Assembly (NCBI RefSeq): GCF_041956535.1
Contig: NW_027192199.1
Location: 551,741-615,740, forward strand
Length of the DNA: 64,000 nucleotides
DNA from: Calcarisporiella thermophila CBS 279.70
Lineage: Eukaryota > Calcarisporiellomycota
Direction: 5' to 3'
Under the pieces are notes generated by a model that made no database searches, was not told the origin of the DNA, and saw only the letters and a list, made by a program, of their open reading frames with translations. Below are positions 22,237 through 33,906 of the stretch, in pieces. Numbering within the stretch: the first letter of the stretch is position 1; each line of letters opens with the position of its first letter. A program made the translations under genes and the position numbers.

Positions 22237-24316
22237 ATTTGAACGATTGGACTGTGCTTTGCCAGAGCGTTTTCACTATTGCTACTGCTATATCCAATGT
22301 ATACCAATGATATTGGGGGTTCGCGCTAGTAGTTAATCAGATGCGCTCTTAACATGCCAGTCGATCGATGTACAAGTATCAAGAGAGCTGATGCGATTGT
22401 GTTTGGAAGAGTTTTGCGAGTTGTGCGAGCCAGTTTTATAGCGGACGCCCGAAAATGGAATTTATTAGATCCTGGAATTGACCTCGACTTGAACACCTCC
22501 TGCCATATTTGTCTATCTTTCGCCCCACCGGCACATTACTTCGGATGCGCATTTTGTTTCCACCTCATGAATAGGCCAAGGATGTAAGAAACCAGCAGCG
22601 AAGGCATCCGATCTCTCAGATCAGATTCTTTCGCTGCTTTCTCGGATAGAGACTTGGGAAAGAGCTACATTGTTTCCCATCGTCTTTCTCTCATACCATT
22701 AGCACAGATCCCAGAGCAAAATAGGGAGCAAGATAACCGGCCACCTGTTTATGACCCATAGCACAGAGGAGAAGATCCCTCTGTGTGGTCTAATAGAACA
22801 ACAAGCCTCCAGAAAAATGCAGCTTACTCTAAAGAGAGTTTTAAGAACAGCATCGAAACCAAGGGTCAAAAGATAATTTTTAGGTTTCTCAACACGATCA
22901 CAAGAGCGAGATTGACTACCCAAATGAAATCTGAGCTTAAACTTCTGAAACTCTCCTGTACTGGGGGACTTATTTTAGAGGAGTACACTACAAAGTGTTG
23001 CAATCCCCCAGCCATTCATAGTGAGGTACTCGAATGTATTGACTCTACACCAACCGTCGAACTTGGATCAGTCCGAGGAAATCGCAATTTCAAGTAGGAG
23101 AGGCTTTGCAGACTCCTTGAAAGAGAACCAATTTAATATACCAAGAGCTTTTTTTTCCGATTTCTCCACACGGGCTATAGAAAGACTGATCAAACTTGTT
23201 TGCGATTTTCTAGATGGGCGGCGCTATTGGTGCTACCAAGCCGCATTTTTTTTCAAACAAATTCAAATCTGGCCCAGTGCCGTTCATACGATTAGATTCC
23301 ATAGGCCTCCTCTGTTTCGTCAATTTGCATGGGCTTGCACACCGCAGCTTGCACGTAATCGTTCTCCCTGAGAATGGGTTGGTTAAGGGGGCGCATAAAT
23401 TAAAGGCAACGAAGTTGCTATCTTGAAGCTTGTCGGTAATGTAATGTAATTCCAGGCGGTGAGAGGACTCCGCGACTGCATCACAAGAAAGGCAGCTTGG
23501 CCGTGCTCTATTTTCCTCCGTTGCTGCTCATCCCCTTATTCCTACACGCACAAGATCAAGTCATTTTTTTTTGTCATGTCCGGCCCCTTGCATAGGTCCG
23601 TTGTACTTTTTTTTGGGTATACGGTATGGGAACATTAGTCATATGCCCGCTGTCACACAGCGAGGCTGGGGCGTGATTTGTTTGGAGCATAAATAAATGA
23701 TTGCTTATATTGCTTGAATCAAGGAGGTTGATTAGGGATGCATTGCCCCTCTAGGCTCTTGTTTGAGATTCCTTTATCTGGACATAGAACACACGTACAT
23801 ATATGTATGTATGTCTACATATATCTGTCTATCTATCGTCAGAGCTCCACTCCAAATTCCGTATTCGAGATAAGTTGAAGCTCAACCTCTCCCCACATCC
23901 CCGCCGCACTCACGCAATTAAAGAAGCTGGTAATGAAATCGAGGCCGTTGAGTGCGACCGTTTATTCAACCTTCTTTGCCTTCTCTTCACAGAATGATCA
24001 GGTAATTTTCCCACACGTGCCCTTTCGTGTCACCTCTCTGCTCTAAGTGTATAGAGAATTCGGTGAACACAAAAGGAAGAGCAAATGTGCACAAATAAAT
24101 CGAATATGGTTAACGTGCCTCCTTATCTATTTTCTCTAGGCTCCACTACTTGAGCTAAAATTATAATTACTGCTTCGATTCCATTTAGTTTATTTTTTGA
24201 TCCCTTCCCCCTCCCCTCCCTTCCTCTGTTTTCTCACCCCAACCCCCCCTTTCCTTCTGCTCGCCACCCCCTTTACCATTCCTTTTCCTTATTCCATTCC
24301 TCCATAGTTTACATAG
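22237..24316. other. Gene-free divergent promoter region
   Basis: About 2.1 kb between the divergent starts of the proton channel and the amidohydrolase. Short open frames show no domains or protein-like composition. Pyrimidine-rich stretches occur near 24190-24300, just before the amidohydrolase start, as is common in fungal promoters. No repeat or RNA gene was recognised. Confidence 0.4.
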
Positions 24317-27300
24317 ATGAGGCTATCTTTAGCTTCCTTTGGGCTAGTGCTGGCTGGGATCACGGGCATAAGTGCCCACGGCCACCACCACGAAAGCTTA
24401 GCGGAAATAATTCGCAGGGTAAGGGCTATACAGATGAAAAATGCCGCTATTTCCTGCTAAACCACTCCGATCACTATTGGGTTTACAGGAGCGTAGGCAA
24501 GCATGGGGCACCATATTAGAGAACCAGCAGATCGGCAAAGACAATGGGATAACTGTCAGGAATCCCGACTTCAACGTAGGCGACCCTGATGACAAATTTC
24601 CTATGCGGCCCCGAGGCGAGTGGGACATTAAGACGAACCACCCGAAAAAAATCCGCTTCACCACAGACGAGGGCACCTGGATGAATGTGGACGTCCGTCC
24701 GGACGGCAAGGAGCTTGTGTTCGATCTGCTGGGCGACCTCTATACGCTGCCCATCAAAGGAGGCAAGGCCAAGCTGCTCAAGGGGGGAGTCCCGTTCGAC
24801 ACCCAACCCCGCTACTCGCCTGACGGGAACCACGTCATCTTCCGGTCCGATCAGAGCGGCTGCGACAATGTCTGGCTCCTGTCCAGAGACGGCGGCAAAG
24901 CCCGGCCTCTCACGAACGAACCCTACCGCCATGTAAACAATGCCATGTTCCACCCCAAAGGCAAGGAGTTTGTTGCCGTCAAGTGGTACATGTCCGGCCG
25001 TTCTCTTGGCGCTGGTGAGCTTTGGCAATACAAAATCGGCGATGGTGCTAGTAGTGGAAAGCGGCTTCTTGCTCGAGTGAACGCCCAGATCGGCAACGAA
25101 GAGCCCGTCTACCACCCCCAGAATCCTAACATCATCTTCTTCTCCAAGAATGTCAAGGATGGGAGCACCTGGGAGTACGACAAGAACCCCCACGATCAAA
25201 TATACCAGATCCTGGCCATTGACCAGCACAGCAACGCCACGGCTAAAATTGCCGGCGGGGTGGGCGGAGCTGCTCGCCCCGTCGTTAGCCATGACGGAGA
25301 GTGGCTAGCATTTATCCGCACAAAAGAGTTCCGGCACGCGTTGATACTCCACAACCTTCACAACCATGAGGAGAAGATCCTCTGGGACGGGCTCTCGTCT
25401 GACAACCAAATGGTGGCGGCGGTAAGAGTTGTGCTGGTTGTTAATAGACGCTTTGACCGAAGACGATTGAGCCCCCTCTCCCTTCCCTCTATAGGCTTCA
25501 GGCGTCTATCCTTCTTTTGCATTTCTTCCCGACGACTCTGCTATTATCATCTGGGCCAAAGGAAAGCTTTGGCGTGTCCCGGTCGACTCCAAGCACGGCC
25601 ACCCGACGATCATCCCCTTTACCGCCGATGTCGAGCTTAACCTAGCCCCCACTGTTCGCAAGCACCTGTCTATTGTCAAGGCCGAGACCAAGGATTCGTT
25701 CAAGGCCAAGGCCCTAAGTTTCCTTAGCGTTTCGGCGGACGGATCCATCGCAATGAATGCCGCTGGAAGAACGTTTGGTAAGCATCTGCTTCATCAGAGC
25801 AACCCCACGGCGGCTTACATCTTTCTCTCTGATTAGTCCAAAGGCTCCCCGGAAAACCCCACGCCGTTGGGGGATCTGTCGACAATGTCCACGTGCGCCA
25901 TTATCATGCATCATTCCACCACTCGGACCCCAACTTGCTCATCCTGTGCGCGTGGGATGATCAAACCTACTCCAAGATCCAGATCGTCAACTTGAAATCG
26001 GGCAAAGTGGTCGACTTGAAGCTTCCGCCTGGCCGCTACCAGTACCCGTCTCTATCTCCCAGCACCAAAAAGGTTGCATTTGTCCGCGCGGACGGCGACA
26101 CGCTTACCGGGAGCATCAAGCACATCGGGGATGCCGGCCTCTATGTCGCGGATCTCGATGACAGCCTACAGGTAAAGAAGGGCTCACTCAAACGGCTTAC
26201 GAGATCAGCGTACGACGTGTTCCGTTTCTACGACTCGGAGGAGGTCCTCTACGCAGACGGCGACGCCGGCGAGGTGGCCACGTTGCACCTCGAAAGTGGC
26301 AAGCAAACCCTGCTGGCTCAGTGCATGGACTGCACCGAGGCTAGGCGGAGTCCGGATGGCAAACACACGGCCTTTGTCACCTACCGCGAGGTCTACATCG
26401 TCCCCACCGAATCCCTGGGGAAGAAGGTGTTCTGGACCAAGCCGGGAGTGGCTCCCCCGAAAACGGTGCGCGTTTCTTTCGGCGGCGGCCACGATATCCA
26501 CTGGTCACGTGACAGCAGCATACTTTACTACCTCAACGGTGCCAAGCTTAACTCGATCGAGGTGGAGGATGCCATTGGCTGTGCCAACGATGCCGACCTG
26601 AACTTTGGACTCTCCTGTGCCAAGAAGAAGGTCAAGAAGCACACCATCGAAATCGTGCTGCCGACCGAGCAGTCTCGCATTCGAAAGGAGAGCGACGGGC
26701 GCGCGCTGGTGCTCGACAATGCGACGTTGATCACCATGCAGAAGGGCACAGAGTCCAGTGACAAGATCTCCAATGGCCGCATTGTTGTGGAGGGGGGAAA
26801 GATCGTGTCGGTTGGCAAGCGCGATGAGGTCAAGCTTCCAAAGGGGGCCCATGTGGTAGACCTCAAGGGGCACACGGTGCTTCCCGGGTTCATCGACGCG
26901 CACGCCCACTGGAGCATGAGCACCTATCCCCTGGGCAACAACTGGCAGTTCCACGCCGCCCTCGCCTATGGAGTCACCTCGATGCACAATCCCAGCGCCG
27001 ACACCGTCCTCTCTTTCACTCAGCGCGAAACAACCCTCTCGGGCAGGGCCCTTTCTCCGCGTCTCTTTTCCACCGGCACCATCCTCTACGGCGCCGAGGG
27101 CGGGTACAGGTGTGAGGTGAACACCCTGGACGACGCCATCAGCTTCCTGAAGAACATCAAGGAGCATGGCGGCTTCAGCGTCAAGTCCTACAATCAGCCC
27201 TGCCGCGCCGCTCGTCAGATGATCCTCGAGGCGGCGCGCCATCTTGGAATGAGCGTGGTGCCCGAGGGCGGGATGCAAACGTGGTGGAATCAAAATCACG

Positions 27301-28087
27301 TGATCGATGGGCATACCACCGTGGAGCACAACCTGCCGGTGACGCTTCTCTACAACGATATTGTGAAGCTGTGGGGCGCGTCGGGAACCGCTTGGACGCC
27401 GACCATGCTAGTGTTGTATGGGGGCATCTCCGGGAAGAAATACTGGTACCAGCACACCAAGGTGTACGAGGACAAACGCTTGCGCAACTTCAACCCGCAT
27501 GCCGCGTTGGAGCAGAATTACTTCCGCTGGCAGGGCGCCGACGATCGCGACTACAAACATTTTGAGGCCGCACAATCGGTGCGAAAGATGATCAAGGCCG
27601 GGGTCAAGGTCCAGGTGGGAGCGCATGGGGAGCAGCATGGCGTCGGCTACCACTGGGAGATGTGGATGTTCCAGCAGGGCAATCTCACCAACTACGAGGT
27701 GTTCCGGGCTGCGACGCGAGATGCGGCCCAAGGCCTGGGCCTGGGTGGCATTGGCCGTATCCAAGAGGGCTATGCCGCCGACTTTGTGGTTTACCCCCCT
27801 GGAGACAATCTGCTCAAGGGCTCCCTGGTGCAGCGCAGCGACAAGATCAAGTATGTGATCAAGGGGGGTCGTGTTTTCGAGGCCTTCAACCTGGTCGAGC
27901 ACTGGCCGGTGAAGGGACGCAAGTATCCTCTGGTAAGCATAGATTTCTAGATTTCGATGTGAAGCGAATCAAGACTCATCCACTCCCCCTCTTTAAGCCT
28001 ACCCTCAACGCCCCTCAGGTCTTCTTTGCGAAGAATGTTCCACAGACCACCCCTGGCTTGCACGGGCACTTGGGTGACGAGCTGTAA
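24317..28087 (+). CDS. Secreted TolB-propeller / amidohydrolase fusion enzyme
   Basis: Large predicted secreted hydrolase of 1,160 residues. Five exons, 24317-24418, 24489-25421, 25495-25777, 25837-27932 and 28019-28087, sum in frame. A signal peptide opens the protein (RLSLASFGLVLAGITGISAHG). Two-thirds is a beta-propeller of PD40/TolB type (RPDGKELVFDLLGDLYTLP, YSPDGNHVIFRSDQSG). The C-terminal third is an amidohydrolase barrel: GFIDAHAHW carries the HxH metal ligands, then VKSYNQP, HTTVEHNLP, GAHGEQHGVGYHWEMWM and the closing GYAADFVVY. The usual metal-binding Asp is replaced by a GAHG..G motif, which I recall from bacterial relatives. Substrate is unknown; a peptide or cyclic amide is possible. 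The first and last exons are small and easily missed. Confidence 0.88.
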
Positions 28088-28695
28088 TCAAGTATAGAAT
28101 TCTAGAGGCAGATTTAGGGTTCGTCCTCGGGCTTGGCAAACCGCTCGATCTGCTAATACACCTCAGGAATATTATAATGAGTTAATGAAAGACGATAGAA
28201 GGGTTCAGTTAAAGCCCACATCGTGTTAAACTACCGCTAATAAGAATGTTTTATCTAACCATAATGCGACTGTCTTAATGTAATACCCTACTTCACTTAG
28301 TATTTAACAATAAAGTTTCTGCCTTCGAAGGTTTTAAGGGGGATATTTATTTTTAGAATTAGCGAAGTAACTTTTTTTCCGGGCATAGACAAATCGAATG
28401 CGTTGCCAGCACACCACAAGCTATGTTTTCTCAACCAGACAAAGGCGTTTGAAAGTGGCCAAGACGAGAAAAAAAAACTTCCGAAGGTCAGCTTGATGTG
28501 GAGGGGTCCGGTGGTGAAGAAGGTTACTTGCGGAAAGCCATTGTATAACAGAAGAATCCGTGACTGTGTTCATTTCAAATTTGATGCCTGGTCTGTGGTT
28601 GCCGCGTTTTGATCTTGGCTTCGGATAGGAGATATATTTTCCCTTGTCGCTCGACACGCTTGATTTCCTATTTATTAATAAGCCGATCTACCAGC
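28088..28695. other. Intergenic region before GH8
   Basis: About 600 bp between two plus-strand genes. No additional exon encoding a signal peptide for the GH8 protein could be found here, although a spliced upstream exon cannot be excluded. No RNA gene or repeat was seen. Confidence 0.4.
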
Positions 28696-30059
28696 ATGGC
28701 CGATATTGAGAGATTATACGTTCGGTGGCGAAACAAGTATTTGCGCAGTTATAGCGGAGGGGGATACTATATATTGTAGGAGAGTCGAGCGAAGCCGGGC
28801 ATGGGAATATTTTTTGTATTAATGTCCTGTACTCCATTTTAGCTATAATGCCGATTGCGAGCTGGACAAGTGTATAATGACATGTAGCGAGGCACACGGT
28901 TATGGGATGTTGATATCCGTACTCAAGGTTGGGTTCGAAGGTCAATTGTAGAGTGTACCGTAGTTATGACGCCATGTTTTTTCTCTCCCCCAACCATTCT
29001 AGCGCAATCAAGCCGATTTTGATGGACTGCTATACTATTTCGAGCAGTTTAAGAATTCAAAAGGCCTTATGCAATGGCAGCAAAAGACCGGCCCGCATGG
29101 CCGCTTCGTTCCGTCCGACGAGGGGGGCGAGAATTGTGCAACTGACGGGGATATTGACATTGCCGCGTCGCTCTTCCTTGCTGCGCGCTGGTTTGGAAAT
29201 TCCCACATCGACTACCGCGGCAAGGCCATTGCCCTGTGCCGTGCCATCCACGACCACTGCATTAACCACCAGACTTGGGTGCCCAAGATTGGGGACTGGA
29301 CCGACCCTGGCACTCTCCATGATAATTTGACCCGCTGCTCGGATTTCATCTTGAACCACTTCAATATCTTTTACCACGAAGACCACGAGCGCCAGCAGTC
29401 CTGGGGCCGAGTGATGGAGACCATCATCCGGATCGTTAACGAGCAGCTCGCCCTGCATCCCACGGGGCTGCTCCCCGATTTCCTTGAATTCAAGCATGGG
29501 CGATTCCAGGCCCCCCAAGGAGAGGTGCTCGAGAGTAAGCATGACGGGTGCTATAACTGGAACAGCTGCCGTGTTCCGTGGAGGTTGGCCAGTTATTTCC
29601 TACAGAGTAAGTTTGGATGGGAATGGGTGCACGTCTAATCGTTGAAGTAATCCCCGCTTTCTCTCTCTCTTCTCTCGGATGCTCCCTCCAATAGCGAAGG
29701 ATCCCCGTATCCTTCCCAGCCTACAGGCGATGTGCCGATTTTTCGCGCAGCAAAGAGAGGTCAAAGCTGGCTATAGGCTAGACGGTAAATATCATGCCTT
29801 TTTTTTTTTAGTATAATGGCAATAAACAGAGTTGCTAAGGGTTGTGGCTGGATATACTGGGTGGCTCTATTCAATAGGCCATGCCCTGGTAGATTACACG
29901 GACATGTCGTTTCTTGCGCCCGTGTCGTTTCTCTTCTGGGTCATGGGTGATCCAAGCCTTCCCCGCATCCAACAGCAGATGAATGACCTGGACGAGGAGA
30001 AGTATTTTGGACAATCGATAGCCCTGATCAACATGCTCCAAGCCGTATCCCCCTATTGA
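28696..30059 (+). CDS. Glycoside hydrolase family 8 (chitosanase/endoglucanase type)
   Basis: Predicted inverting endo-glycosidase acting on beta-1,4-linked polymers such as chitosan or cellulose. Five exons, 28696-28775, 28843-28927, 29003-29606, 29695-29784 and 29830-30059, sum to 362 codons plus stop. The N-terminus has the family segment YVRWRNKYL ... GGGYYIF. Across the first intron it leads to TCSEAHGYGMLIS, whose Glu is the expected general acid. The signature ATDGDIDIA, containing the Asp conserved in GH8, follows, then W-x-P-K-x-G-D-W and FWVMGDP near the C-terminus. The donor at 28928 (GTTGGG) is weak but is the only in-frame choice found. No signal peptide precedes the first Met, unusual for this family. 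GH8 is mostly bacterial, so transfer is possible, but the introns show long residence. Confidence 0.82.
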
Positions 30060-30463
30060 CCCAGTTCCTGCCAGGGAGCCGGAGACACCCCCCACCCGCA
30101 TTCCCCAATTCCCCTTTTAGTTTTTGTATTTCCCTCCCGTTTAGAAATAAATGCACTGATACAATGGGGGAAGCCAATTTCTAGAGTAGCCCCATTGCTC
30201 TCACGGTTGGCCGACCAAAAATTGCGTTTCAAGTACATAGCCCCCCCCTTCTTCTTAGTCTCGGGGGGTGAGAATGCAACAGGAATGTATTAAGGAATAT
30301 TATAAGGCATTATCTTAGCTAGTATATAATATCTAATCTAAAAAAAACAATCCTTTTTCTCCATCCCACCCTCCCCTCCAAAAAAAAGAATAGAATTCCA
30401 ATAAAACCTGCTAGATATGACCCTGAAATGCTACCCAAAAAAAAACCGATGACTCCTATCTAG
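30060..30463. other. Intergenic region between convergent genes
   Basis: 404 bp separating the 3' ends of the GH8 and GATA-PHD genes. It contains several A-runs and an AT-rich stretch suited to 3' end formation. No gene is seen. Confidence 0.35.
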
Positions 30464-32050
30464 CTAACACAGCCCCGCCGCCCGCAGACTGCTGAGCGAT
30501 TCCACAAACTCCTTCGCAGAGGACTTTGGTGTGTTCATCAGTGGGAGTCGTTTGCGGGGCAGTTCTACCACTACAAAGTGAGAGAGCAGCAACAAATAAA
30601 AAAAGCGTAAGGATCTTCATCTTGAAGCAGCCTCCAATGAACCATGCTCACCGATTCGTTTTCGTTTTGCGTTTTCTCGACACCCTTTCTCGCAGAACCA
30701 CCTGTCCTTCCCGGCAACCAAGGAGCTCTCGATGCCTCCGGGGAAGCACTTTTGGTGGAAGGCCTTGGGACATCCCTCGCAACGCACGAGAACATTGTCG
30801 GCCCAAGATTCTGGCCGTTGGCACTCCGTACAGAAGTACTGCAGCACAGGGCGGCTGCGCTCCGTGATCGACTCGCCAAAGAAGGGGGTGAGGTCCAGGC
30901 GGGGCTGTTTGCACGCAAAACCATAGCCTTTGTAGTCGCAGCCGTGCTTGTTGCAGAGGGTGCGCTTCCCCCACGGCCCCGGGCGCCAATTGACCCCCTC
31001 TGTGGTTCCACAGAAGCGGCACCAGTCGATCCCTGCTTGGGTGAGCTCGTCGAACAGGGTGGGGGAGTGTGTGGGGCGGGGGGGGATGTGTTCTGGTGTG
31101 GGCTGGTTCCCACGGCTCTCCGTCTTTGGTTTCTCCACCGAGGGCTCTGTCGTCTCGGCGTCAAGGCTCTTTCGTTTAGCCGCTTGCCTTTCCCGCCGCG
31201 GTGCTCCCGCATGTTTGGTGCCGCCGCTCGCGGCGTCGAATTCTGCGTCAGGGAGCCTCTGCAAAATGGGGTCTGTCCAGTTGCTTGGGTCAATTGCCGG
31301 TTTGTAGGAGGCAAGATACTTTTTTCCAGAGTCTCCGTACTCATCCTCGCTCAACTCGATGGCCTTGGACAGCAGGCGCGAGGAGACCACGCATGTCGGC
31401 GGCGTGCATACCTCGTCCTCATCGTCGTCCTCCAGCAGAGAGGCGAGTTCCTCCTGTTCCTCCTCCTCCGCGCTCTTTCCCTCGGGCTCGCTCGAGACAT
31501 CGCGGTGCATCTCGAGCGAGAGGCAGCGGCGCTTGGCGTGTGGCTCGTCCACGCCACCCGATGCCCTATCCTGGCCCGGGAAGGAAATGCCGAGGCCAAC
31601 CATTTCGCCGGCCTGATTGCCCGTCTCCTCCTGCCCCTCGAGGTCCATCAGGAAGAGGTCCTCGTCGAGGGCAAAGTCGGGGAGCGGGGACGATACGGGC
31701 GGGGTGGAGTGGGGCAGCAGGGCCGAGAGGCTGGACTCGGACGATGCGTCGGACACCTCCTCTGCGGCGGGCGGGCAGAGGAATACGTTATCGAGCAGGG
31801 ACTTGGACGGCGCGAGGAGGGGCGGAGAGGCGTAGTCGAAAGGCATGGCTGAGTCCGACAGAGCAGAGTGAAGGAGCTGGTGGGAGAACGCGGCATTGAG
31901 AATGGTGACATTGCACAGCTCGCACAGCTCAATGGTGGCATGCTGGCCGTGTGCGGCCAGGGGCGACAGGCTGCCGCCCAGCCTGTGGAGGCAGCTTGGG
32001 CAGAGCAGAGAGGCGTGTGTGGTGGTGGGGAAGAATTTGTGCTGGTTCAT
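30464..32050 (-). CDS. GATA-type zinc finger plus PHD finger regulator
   Basis: Predicted nuclear chromatin or transcription regulator of 501 residues. Two exons: 32050-30652 and 30570-30464. The start at 32050 was preferred over an upstream in-frame ATG at 32224, which would add a low-complexity extension. The N-terminus has paired CxxC motifs (LLCPSCLHRLGG, LCELCNVTI). The middle is acidic. A GATA-like finger follows (CRFCGTTEGVNWRPGPWGKR then CNKHGCDYKGYGF), then a PHD finger (YFCTECQ, VRCEGCPKAFHQKCF, WFCEKGC) that may read histone H3 tails. Splicing out the GTGAGC intron replaces a short dead end with a 36-residue basic tail (VELPRKRLPLMNTPKSSAKE). The GATA linker is longer than the classical 17-18 residues, so DNA binding is uncertain. 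Confidence 0.82.
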
Positions 32051-33087
32051 GGGCCCGAATGACTGAAAGCGGGGAGGGGAGAGAGAGAGGGAGAGAGAGA
32101 AGAGGCGAGAGATAAGAGACAAGCCGGGTGGAGACAAGATACAAAGAGTGGAAACTGTGAATTGTGGGGAGCAAAGTGGAAGGGGCGAGGCCAGCGCACA
32201 GTTATTTCTTGGAAAAAAAAACAATTCGCCACGTCGGTAGCTGAGGCTCGCACAAAAATATCAGTGTGGATGCTGGTTTCTAATTATGCTCTGAACCTTG
32301 TCCCCAATTCGACAAGAGCTGGAGAATATTTATAGATTTTAATTGATGGCTGAGGATCGAGAAGCTCCAATCTGGCCGGCCCCGCCCTGAGGGCTGGGCC
32401 TGCGCTCTCCAGCGATGTGGCCCGGCCGCAGGCAGCCGCCCGTGCGGGCCGCGCCGACGACTCCAGGCCCAGGCCGGGCTCGCGCGGCACCTGCTGTTGC
32501 AGAACAAACCAGGCGGTGTGTGCGGGAAGGGGGGGGGGTGGAGAACAGACCCAAGGATGAGGAGCGCACGTGCTAAATGTGATAGAAACAAATTACATTT
32601 GTCCCTCGATTTGGGAGGCTGAGGCGTGCCCTATGGTGTGCCCGCGTTGAGTTTGACCCTCTGCTATCGATGCCCGCTGGGATTTGAAAAGCGGCCAAGC
32701 GAGGGTCAAAAAAATAAACATGATGAAAAATTGGGTAGGCCAACTAAAACTCGCGCGCGGAGGAAGTTTTGGTTTTTGACACCACACGTTTCGTGGCTTG
32801 AGCCCCTCCAGGCCCAACCCAGGCCGGCCATTCGACCAGAGCCATGCGGGACACCGCGATCTCGGGGAAGAGCTCCAAACCTCTTGTTTTTCCGGGTCCT
32901 CACTGAGGTCCGAGAAAAGTGTATACTGGGACAAGACAACAAATCAAGAAACAAGCCATGGAATAACAGGCAGCTTACAAGAAAGAAAACACAAATAAAC
33001 AAACGTGGGGGGATGGGCCAAAGGGGCTGCGCCGCCCCTTTGGCCACTTGGTATACTATGGGGCGGGCGGGAACGAAGGCGGCGCCA
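32051..33087. other. GC-rich spacer upstream of the GATA-PHD gene
   Basis: About 1 kb of promoter-like DNA. The long open frames here on both strands are typical of GC-rich non-coding sequence and contain no domain. A purine-rich GAGAGGGA block lies just upstream of the GATA-PHD start, at about 32070-32110. Confidence 0.4.
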
Positions 33088-33605
33088 TCAAGGCGCGAGC
33101 GGCCGCGACATAATGTGCACGTGGAACAGAGACGGGATGCTCTGATACTTGACCGGGTTGATAAACCAGACCCACTCCCGGTTGGGCAGCTCCTTGTCCA
33201 CGATGGCCTTCACGGTCGAAGCATCGATCGGCGCGGGCGACCAGAGGACATGGTGCTGGATCTCGGGCTCAAGGGCATAGGGGAAGTCATTGACGCGGAA
33301 CGCATACTGCTTCGGGCCCGAGTCCCAGCGCAGCAACTCCTTTCGCACGTAGGCGTCGAGCGAGCCGTATTCGGCGCGAATGCGCGCATTGAACTTGTTG
33401 TACTCTTGCTGCGAGCTGGGGGACCGCTTCATGAGATGCACCTGGTTTTTATCTGATAACGAAAAAAGAGATGGGGCGGGGTTAGCGCGCGGCTTGTTCT
33501 GCAAGCACAGGGGAAGCTCCATTTACTGATCAGATCAACGACATCTCCCCAGGATAACAGCGTGTCTTTGCCTCCATCGCGCTGGGGAAGATCTTGGACG
33601 GTCAT
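33088..33605 (-). CDS. DUF3605 family protein (GlcNAc-induced protein 1-like)
   Basis: Small soluble protein of a fungal family annotated as N-acetylglucosamine-induced; its biochemical role is unknown. Two exons, 33605-33527 and 33452-33088, make 147 codons plus stop. Family features are the N-terminal LLSWGDVVDLI joined across the intron to NKNQVHLMKRSP, then YNKFNARIRAEYGSLDAYV, YAFRVNDFPYALEPEIQHHV, REWVWFINPVKYQSIPSLFH and the end VHIMSRPL. Charged and aromatic positions throughout match the family as I know it. It lacks a signal peptide or membrane segment, so it is probably cytosolic. It lies between two transcription-factor genes with no obvious link to them. Confidence 0.85.
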
Positions 33606-33906
33606 GGAGTGCGGGCTCTATGGGGATTGGATTTTAACGTCTATGCAATGACGGTACAGGGGACCCTTTCGGGCCTTTCTTTTATAGGCGGGTGTCAATT
33701 CTAAATTTTCATTTTATTTTTAGGTCCCTTGGATGAGTCAGAAAATACATTCTCAGAAAAATTACAAAGATACTAAAAAAAAACAACATAGTGACCAACT
33801 TTTGCTTTCCATTTTTCAATGAAAAAAATTTAGACGTATATGGGGTATATAATATCCTGCCTTTTTTTGCGTTTATGACGTATTCTTTTTTTTTTCTGTC
33901 GCTCTT
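33606..33906. other. Short intergenic region
   Basis: About 300 bp with runs of A and T. It carries the promoter of the DUF3605 gene and the 3' end of the HSF-type gene. No gene is seen. Confidence 0.35.

Noticed and set aside
22575-23501. Two GCCAAG hexamers (22575-22580; reverse at 23496-23501) upstream of the proton channel as PacC sites
   Set aside because: A six-base motif is expected by chance about once per 2 kb on both strands, so two in this spacer is not evidence for PacC control.
26505-27329. 274-codon minus-strand frame
   Set aside because: Antisense shadow of the amidohydrolase barrel, a common effect of GC-rich third positions.
30644-31852. 402-codon plus-strand frame
   Set aside because: It is antisense to the GATA-PHD coding exon. 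The minus-strand product has clear zinc-binding motifs, and the plus frame has none.
32626-33456. 276-codon plus-strand frame
   Set aside because: It overlaps the DUF3605 exon in antisense and spans GC-rich promoter DNA, with no domain.
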